Assembly: GCF_026278345.1 (NCBI RefSeq)
Contig: NZ_CP111085.1
Coordinates: 3,303,501-3,367,500, forward strand
Source of the DNA: Tellurirhabdus rosea
GTDB lineage: Bacteria > Bacteroidota > Bacteroidia > Cytophagales > Spirosomataceae
Direction of reading: 5' to 3'
DNA length: 64,000 nt
Shown: piece after piece, positions 59,057 through 64,000 of the stretch
Position numbering within the stretch: position 1 is the first letter of the stretch
How the letters are laid out: each line of letters starts with the position of its first letter
Translations under genes and position numbers: made by a program
Notes under the pieces: generated by a model
What the model was told of the DNA's origin: nothing
The model's input: the letters and a program-made list of their open reading frames with translations, nothing else
Database searches by the model: none

Positions 59057-60331
59057 TTAAGATATGGTAACCTTTTCAGAATTGTTCTGAACCAGGGGCT
59101 CTTTTCTGGCCAATTGGTGCAGAAAGACCTCTGCTTTGGACAGAATGGCCGTTCTGCTTAGGCAATTTTCGGCATAGAGGCGGGCATTCTTTCGCAGGGT
59201 GGGCAGACGCTCCGACAAAACGGCCTCCCGGATCGCTTCGGCCAGCGCCGCCGGGCTTTCCGGTTCGATGGCCCAGCCGAAATCATTATTTTCGACCACT
59301 TCGCGCAGGGTCGTCCCCGGCTCGGCCGAAACAATCGCCGCGCCTCCCGCCGCCAGCGTGCTGACAAGCTTGGAAGGCATCACCAGGTCGGAAGTTGATT
59401 TTTTGAGGATAACCAGGTGCACATCGCCCGTAGCCAGCACCTTTGGCAACTGCTCATAAGGCCGGATGGGCGAGAAAAGCACGTTATGCAGTCCCCGGCT
59501 CTGGGCATCGGCTACCAGACGCCGCCGCGCGGCTCCTTCGCCACAAAGGAGAATCCGGAGGTTCGGAACATCGGTTAGCAGCGCCGCGGCGTCCAGAATC
59601 ACTTCCAGCCCCTGTTTTTCCCCCATATTGCCCGAATACAGCACAACTTTTTCATGGGGCGCAATGCCCAGTTCCGTCCGCAGCGATTCATCCGGGGGCA
59701 GGGGCCTGATGAAATCGGTGTCGGCCCAGTTGGGCAGCATGAAGTAGCGCTCCGGCCGTACGCCTTTCGCCAGAATGTTGCGTTTCATGCCTTCGCTGAT
59801 GCTGGAAACAGCGTCGGCCTTTTGCAGCAGAAACTTTTCCACGCCATCGAGGGCGTTCAGCAGGCGCTGGTTACGGATCATGCCGAGCTGCCGGGCGGCG
59901 TCGACCTGTAGGTCCTGTACGTGAAACAGAAACGGAACGCCTCTGAAACGGCCAAAAAGATAGGGAAACGCCCCGGCCAGCAGCGGCGGGCACATGCCAA
60001 TGACCACATCGTACTTCCGGAACAGACAGCGGACTCCGTGTACGAGAGAAGTGGCAGCAAACGACAGTTCGTGCAGAATGCGGGACCGGCCGGTCACCTC
60101 CCGGGGCACGTAAAGCGGCGAGCGGTAAACGGTCAGGTTGCCGCGGCGTTCGGTGCACCAGCCTTTTCCGCGGTAGGACTCGTGTACCCGCCATTCCGGG
60201 TAATACGGATGCGCCGTAATCACGTCCACCTGATGCCCCCGGGCGGCCAGCCACTCGGTTAGTTCGCCATTGTAGCGTCCGGAACCGGCGTTCTCGGGGG
60301 AGTAGCTGATGCTGTAGAAGAGGATTCGCAT
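59057..60331 (-). CDS. Glycosyltransferase, WcaI-like (GT4 fold)
   Basis: A 424-aa glycosyltransferase. The N-terminus MRILFYSISYSPENAGSGRY and AHPYYPEWRV match the WcaI-type colanic-acid family. The donor-binding half shows VVLYSGNMGEKQGLEVILDA, and a later KLVSTLAAGGAAIVSAEPGT in the GT-B C-terminal domain. It likely adds a sugar to the lipid-linked oligosaccharide on the cytoplasmic face. Start ATG 60331. It overlaps the upstream glycosyltransferase gene by 73 nt in another frame, a long overlap for this genome; both frames look genuine. Confidence 0.9.
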   Translation of the reverse strand: MRILFYSISYSPENAGSGRYNGELTEWLAARGHQVDVITAHPYYPEWRVHESYRGKGWCTERRGNLTVYRSPLYVPREVTGRSRILHELSFAATSLVHGVRCLFRKYDVVIGMCPPLLAGAFPYLFGRFRGVPFLFHVQDLQVDAARQLGMIRNQRLLNALDGVEKFLLQKADAVSSISEGMKRNILAKGVRPERYFMLPNWADTDFIRPLPPDESLRTELGIAPHEKVVLYSGNMGEKQGLEVILDAAALLTDVPNLRILLCGEGAARRRLVADAQSRGLHNVLFSPIRPYEQLPKVLATGDVHLVILKKSTSDLVMPSKLVSTLAAGGAAIVSAEPGTTLREVVENNDFGWAIEPESPAALAEAIREAVLSERLPTLRKNARLYAENCLSRTAILSKAEVFLHQLARKEPLVQNNSEKVTIS

Positions 60332-61428
60332 AGAAGTTGGTCAAATAATCCGCGCCAGCCCGCGGCGGCCCGCCCGGAAGGGATTTTTTCGGAAGGCGAC
60401 GGGGCCAGCGAAAGGGTCCGGTGGATGGCCGCTTCCATGAGGTTTGCCAGTTCTTCCACCGAATCAGGGTTGAAAAAAGCAGCGTACGGATAGGTGCCGA
60501 TGGTTTCGTAGGCGTAGGGCAGGTCGGCGGCCAGCACGGGTTTGCCGAAGGGCTGTACTTCCGACAGGGGCAGGCCCCAGCTTTCCAGCTGCGACGGAAA
60601 CAGGAGGTAATCGCAGGAGGCATAGCGGGCAAAAACCTCTTCGCGCGGCAGCAGGCCCAGAAACTGAACGCCCGGGTCGTGGCCATACTGCTCCACCATT
60701 TCGCGGGCGTAGCGGTTTTCGCTTCCGTCGAAGGTAAAGGCAATCTCGAAGCCGGTGATGCCTTTCTGCCGCAGCAGGCGACCGGCTTCGCAGGCCAGCT
60801 CGGCATTTTTGTGAAAACGCGGGTAGGAAGGATAGAAGAACCGCGTGGGTTCGCCGCTGGCCGGACGCAGCGCGAGCGGCGGAAAGGTCACCGACGCTTC
60901 GGAAGCCGGGCGGGCCACCAGCAGGGTATCGATGCGGTACCGCTTCCGGAACACGTCCGCCAGCCAGTGCTGCTGTACGACTACGTACTGGTTTTTGCGG
61001 ATGTTCAGCCCGTAGAGGTAGTCGTAAAACCAGTTGAACATCGTAAACGTCCGGTCGTGGAAGAGGTATTTGGAGGGAATCTTATAAAACGGCGCCGCAT
61101 TGTGGCAGTACACCGCCCGGACGTTCGCCTGTACATTGGGCGTCATGTCGTGCAGCGAAAGCCAGAGGTACGGCTTTAGCTTCCGCGACAAAAAGTAAAA
61201 GAAAATGTACTCGTAATACAGCCGGAACCACCAGCTTTTCTTGGAAAGCGGAAACGTCCGGAAGCGGATGTTCCGGTGCAGAAACGAATGATTGCCCGGT
61301 ACGAGCGCCAGCACGTCGAACTCCTGGCTCAGGTGCGTATCGGCATAATCGAGGCAGTCCGTCAGAATGGACAGCTTGCCCGTATCGGTAAGATTAATTC
61401 CTGAAAGGACCAAAAGTGGTTTACGCAT
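60259..61428 (-). CDS. Glycosyltransferase (GT4-type)
   Basis: A 389-aa GT-B glycosyltransferase. The N-terminal half has LLVLSGINLTDTGKLSILTD and an AVYCHNAAPFYK His pocket; the C-terminal half has RFFYPSYPRFHKNAELACEA, FLGLLPREEVFARYASCDYL and FPSQLESWGLPLSEVQPFGK, the GT4 nucleotide-sugar region with the E-x7-E motif variant. The C-terminal tail (PSPSEKIPSGRAAAGW and beyond) runs over the next gene's start by 73 nt. Start ATG 61428, overlapping the membrane-protein stop by 8 nt. Substrates unknown. Confidence 0.87.
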   Translation of the reverse strand: MRKPLLVLSGINLTDTGKLSILTDCLDYADTHLSQEFDVLALVPGNHSFLHRNIRFRTFPLSKKSWWFRLYYEYIFFYFLSRKLKPYLWLSLHDMTPNVQANVRAVYCHNAAPFYKIPSKYLFHDRTFTMFNWFYDYLYGLNIRKNQYVVVQQHWLADVFRKRYRIDTLLVARPASEASVTFPPLALRPASGEPTRFFYPSYPRFHKNAELACEAGRLLRQKGITGFEIAFTFDGSENRYAREMVEQYGHDPGVQFLGLLPREEVFARYASCDYLLFPSQLESWGLPLSEVQPFGKPVLAADLPYAYETIGTYPYAAFFNPDSVEELANLMEAAIHRTLSLAPSPSEKIPSGRAAAGWRGLFDQLLCESSSTASATPPRTPVPDATMAN

Positions 61429-62836
61429 ACGAATCAACTGCTTTGGGTCGGACAACGGGTCCATATTGCAACAGCATGTAAAAAACAATCAGCACAATCT
61501 CCACCTCGTTGAAAAAGAGGCATACCCACAGAAAAGCAAAATAGCGCCGTGCAAAAACCGGTAATCCGGACCGGACCGACGTGAGCACCCACCAGAAGAC
61601 CAGAAAAACCGGCAGACCAAACTCCACGCTGTAGAATAACCACCGCATGTTCATGTGGTTTGCCTGCCGCCCGGTGAGCTGCTCTTCGTATTTGTATTCG
61701 AAGATACTCAAAAAATAAGACGGCGGGATGAAGTTACTGTTACCCGGTCCGTAGCCGGTCAGCAGAACGTCGGGGCGGTCGAACAGAAACTTGACCACGG
61801 GCCACTCCAGATCCTTCTGAAACGGAATGCCCAGAATCTCGGCCTGCTCATCGTCGCCGCCCTCCTCGAAGCGCTGAATGGCCCGTTCGGCCACCAGGGC
61901 AAACAGCACCGCATCCCGGTTGGCCGCCGCCGAGTTCATCAGGGCGTCGCGGGCGGTCGAAAGGGTCAGGAAAAAGGCGACAACCAGCACCATCGTGCCC
62001 ACAATGAGCGGCCGGACCTGCCGCAGGGGCCGCAGCAGAACGAACAGAAACACCGCCATCAGGCATTCCAGGGTAAAGGTCTGCGACATGGTCAGCAGGC
62101 CGACCAGACCCGCCAGCCAGGCCAGGCGGATTTTTCGCTCCAAAACCAGCCACGGAAGGGCCAGCCCCAGAAAAGCCGCCAGATTTTTGGGTTCGTTGAA
62201 CGCCGCCGACACCCGGATAAACGTCAGGCCGTTGGGCAGCGTCAGCATGTACCGGGCCTTGTCGCCGAGCAGTTCGGCCAGCAGGCCACTGCCCGTCACC
62301 AGCGTAAGGCCCAGCTGGGCAAGCGCCAGATAACAGGAGTACCGGACAATGCGCTCGACGGTGGCAAAAAAGTGCGGCAGCGTCAGGTCGGAACGGTGGC
62401 GGTAGAGTTTGTACCCGATGGCAAACAGCGGCAGGTAGTTTTTCGCGTAGAAATAAATCGGTTTTGTGTAGAAATACAGGTCCGAAACCGGATTGTGGTA
62501 AAACGAATGGAAGTCGTAGGTGTACACCGCCACCCCGATCAGGCTCGAAATCAGCGGCAACCCCAGCAGCAGCAGGTAACGGCGGTGAATCCGGATGGTC
62601 TTTTGGGAAAAAAGCCAGACCTCATGCACCAGAAAAAGGGTGGAAACCAGAAAAAAGGCGTTGATGGTCGGGCCGATAAGCGCCAGATGGTACCCCTGCG
62701 TTGCCAGCCCGTAGAGCAGCACCTCGACAATCGTCAGTTTTTTGCGGTAATAGCCCAGCAGCAGCCAGGCGGCGATACCGACGGTGATGAGGGAGACGGC
62801 CAGCGTTGCCAGCAGAGCAGAAGGTCCGGTGAGCAT
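61421..62836 (-). CDS. O-antigen polymerase/ligase-like membrane protein (Wzy-like)
   Basis: A 471-aa polytopic membrane protein with about 10-12 TM helices. A large extracytoplasmic loop (about residues 320-400, with RFEEGGDDEQAEILGIPF and TGYGPGNSNFIPPS) lies between the late TM helices, as in Wzy polymerases and WaaL ligases. The conserved sequence is otherwise weak, as usual in this family. Position among glycosyltransferases supports polymerisation of the exopolysaccharide repeat. Start ATG 62836. Confidence 0.75.
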   Translation of the reverse strand: MLTGPSALLATLAVSLITVGIAAWLLLGYYRKKLTIVEVLLYGLATQGYHLALIGPTINAFFLVSTLFLVHEVWLFSQKTIRIHRRYLLLLGLPLISSLIGVAVYTYDFHSFYHNPVSDLYFYTKPIYFYAKNYLPLFAIGYKLYRHRSDLTLPHFFATVERIVRYSCYLALAQLGLTLVTGSGLLAELLGDKARYMLTLPNGLTFIRVSAAFNEPKNLAAFLGLALPWLVLERKIRLAWLAGLVGLLTMSQTFTLECLMAVFLFVLLRPLRQVRPLIVGTMVLVVAFFLTLSTARDALMNSAAANRDAVLFALVAERAIQRFEEGGDDEQAEILGIPFQKDLEWPVVKFLFDRPDVLLTGYGPGNSNFIPPSYFLSIFEYKYEEQLTGRQANHMNMRWLFYSVEFGLPVFLVFWWVLTSVRSGLPVFARRYFAFLWVCLFFNEVEIVLIVFYMLLQYGPVVRPKAVDSYA

Positions 62837-62838
62837 AC

Positions 62839-63657
62839 TTACTGACGAATGCGGGCGTAAATGCCGCGCCGGTTCAGCCACTGACGGACGCGGAGTTTGA
62901 AGGTAGCAAACCCGTAATCGGCCCAGGCGCGGGCCGGATGCCAGCGGCGCTGTTCGACCTTTAGCCGACGGGCTTCCCGCAGGGCGGGCGTTCCGTCGCT
63001 AATGCCGCCCTGCCGCATCCGCACCGTGACGGCCGGAACAAACCCGGCCCTGAGCGAATCGCCCGCCCGGTGCAGCAGTTCGTAATCGCCGATGACGCGG
63101 TAAGACGTGTCGTACAGGCCGCCCCGCTCAAACAGGGAACGAGCGTGGAGGGCGCCCACGTGCGTGACGTTCATGTACCGCTGGAAGGTCGGCCAGTGCC
63201 AGGCCTGTCCGAGCGTTTCGAGGGTCTGCCCCGCCTCGTTGACCATCACCAGCCGCGACGACACAAACTCGCAGCCCGCGGGGGCCTCATGCTGGAGGTA
63301 GCGGGCATACGTGGCGAGCGCGTCCGGTTCCAGGGTATCGTCGGCACCCAGAAAGCAGATCCATTCGCCCCGGCTCGCCCGGATGCCCTTGTTCCAGGCG
63401 TCGTAGATACCGCCGTCCGGTTCGCTGACCCAGTACACTACCTGATCGGCGTATTGCCGGATAAGCTCGACGGTGCCGTCCGTCGAGCCGCCGTCGATGA
63501 TGATGTGTTCAACCTGGGGATACGACTGCTGCCCCACGCTCCGGAGCGTGGCTTCAAGCGTCGGGCGGGCGTTGTAGACCGCCGTAATCACCGAAATCAG
63601 CGGCGAAGCGGGCGGGGGCAGCGAACGCCGGGAAACAGTCGAGGTAAGCCCATCCAT
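62839..63657 (-). CDS. GT2 glycosyltransferase
   Basis: A 272-aa inverting GT-A glycosyltransferase. It has SVITAVYNARPTLEATLRSV at the N-terminus, the nucleotide-binding HIIIDGGSTDGT, EPDGGIYDAWNKGIRAS and the metal-binding FLGADDTL (DxD-like: ADD). The DYELLHRAG motif suits the catalytic base region. It resembles the WcaE/PssO-type GT2 enzymes of exopolysaccharide clusters. Start ATG 63657, 2 nt before the Wzy-like gene. Confidence 0.9.
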   Translation of the reverse strand: MDGLTSTVSRRSLPPPASPLISVITAVYNARPTLEATLRSVGQQSYPQVEHIIIDGGSTDGTVELIRQYADQVVYWVSEPDGGIYDAWNKGIRASRGEWICFLGADDTLEPDALATYARYLQHEAPAGCEFVSSRLVMVNEAGQTLETLGQAWHWPTFQRYMNVTHVGALHARSLFERGGLYDTSYRVIGDYELLHRAGDSLRAGFVPAVTVRMRQGGISDGTPALREARRLKVEQRRWHPARAWADYGFATFKLRVRQWLNRRGIYARIRQ

Positions 63658-63662
63658 ACGGT

Positions 63663-64000
63663 TCAGTAGTCGATTCTGGTTAAAAAATTAGCGGCGCTCA
63701 GCACCAGCTTCCGTTTCCACCGCCTGAGCAGGTCGTTCTTGATCCGGGTATTTTCGGTGCCGTAATAGCCCTCAAAAACCGGATATTCCGGCAGCGGCCG
63801 CCACGAGTGCCCGTCGGCCAGACAGGCGTGAATGGCCCGGGCCAGCCCATGTTCAAAATAGATTCCGGCCGTTTCGTCCACCTGCGCCAGCGCTGCTTTC
63901 AGGTAATGGGAATAAAATTCGTTCCTAAAGATAAAGAAACGCGAATCGGCGAAGGTTAAGTATTGCTTCAGAATGGCAGACACCCAGATGCTGTCGCCGA
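63663..64000 (-). CDS. Unidentified protein of the polysaccharide cluster, 3' part
   Basis: The frame enters from the window end (first visible residues GDSIWVSAILKQYL) and stops at 63663, giving 112 residues. It is rich in aromatics and basic residues (ADSRFFIFRNEFYSHYL, GYYGTENTRIKNDLLRRWKR). I do not recognise the family; a sugar-modifying or transfer enzyme would fit the context, but no motif proves it. It is 5 nt from the GT2 gene and in the same operon. Confidence 0.6.
   Translation of the reverse strand, partial: GDSIWVSAILKQYLTFADSRFFIFRNEFYSHYLKAALAQVDETAGIYFEHGLARAIHACLADGHSWRPLPEYPVFEGYYGTENTRIKNDLLRRWKRKLVLSAANFLTRIDY

Noticed and set aside
1-64000. Insertion sequences, integrases or prophage genes that could explain the dispersed repeats.
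   Set aside because: No transposase, integrase or phage protein was recognisable on either strand; if the repeats are mobile, the enzyme is elsewhere.

Overview
ORGANISM. The window reads as a chromosome segment of a Gram-negative member of Bacteroidota, order Cytophagales, most likely the Spirosoma/Larkinella group. The signs are: four secreted proteins ending in type IX secretion (T9SS) sorting domains; promoter boxes of the Bacteroidota type (TTG about 17-23 nt before TAnnTTTG); few Shine-Dalgarno sequences; a short NuoG without the molybdopterin domain; and an exbB-exbD-exbD-tonB operon. GC is moderately high (about 55% by eye). No phage, insertion sequence, CRISPR array or rRNA operon was seen. 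The genus is inference.  LAYOUT. 1-5.7 kb: 3' part of a penicillin-acylase-type hydrolase, a D-2-hydroxyacid dehydrogenase, a B12-binding MerR regulator next to a carotenoid gene, tRNA-His, Mn-type superoxide dismutase and tadA. 5.8-13.4 kb: a 1,472-aa T9SS adhesin with 12 Ig-like repeats, then a fused GH3 glucosaminidase/beta-lactamase-like protein. 13.5-25.4 kb: rhodanese, methyltransferase, a two-component system, hemB, pyrC, BatD-like protein, aroC and apbE. 25.4-34 kb: exbB-exbD, an alkane-monooxygenase-type desaturase, an oxidoreductase, a HupE/UreJ-like protein, an M1 peptidase, tRNA-Pro with a decayed second copy, and an MFS transporter. 34.4-40.4 kb: exbB-exbD-exbD-tonB, a 68-aa membrane protein, a PstS-like lipoprotein and a TPR protein, a probable TonB energy-transduction unit. 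40.5-47.2 kb: adk, obgE and two tandem T9SS esterase-like proteins. 47.3-55.9 kb: nuoA-nuoJ of respiratory complex I, ending at a strong terminator without nuoK-N. 55.9-64 kb, minus strand: a capsule/exopolysaccharide cluster (Wzi-like, polyprenyl-phosphate sugar transferase, three glycosyltransferases, a Wzy/ligase-like membrane protein and one unidentified partial gene).  MAIN OBSERVATION. At least fourteen gaps between genes are filled by inverted repeats whose arms are built from short words, mostly 7 nt, reiterated in tandem. The word differs from site to site, while several loops share one GC-rich core. The elements typically start within about 10 nt of, or overlap, an upstream stop codon and end about 8-20 nt before the next start, including inside the nuo operon. 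A core-like segment also interrupts a tRNA-Pro copy, one arm carries a tRNA promoter box, and a separate perfect 27-bp palindrome is read in frame inside the alkane-monooxygenase-type gene. This looks like a dispersed repeat family, perhaps mobile, and is the best candidate here for an undescribed system.
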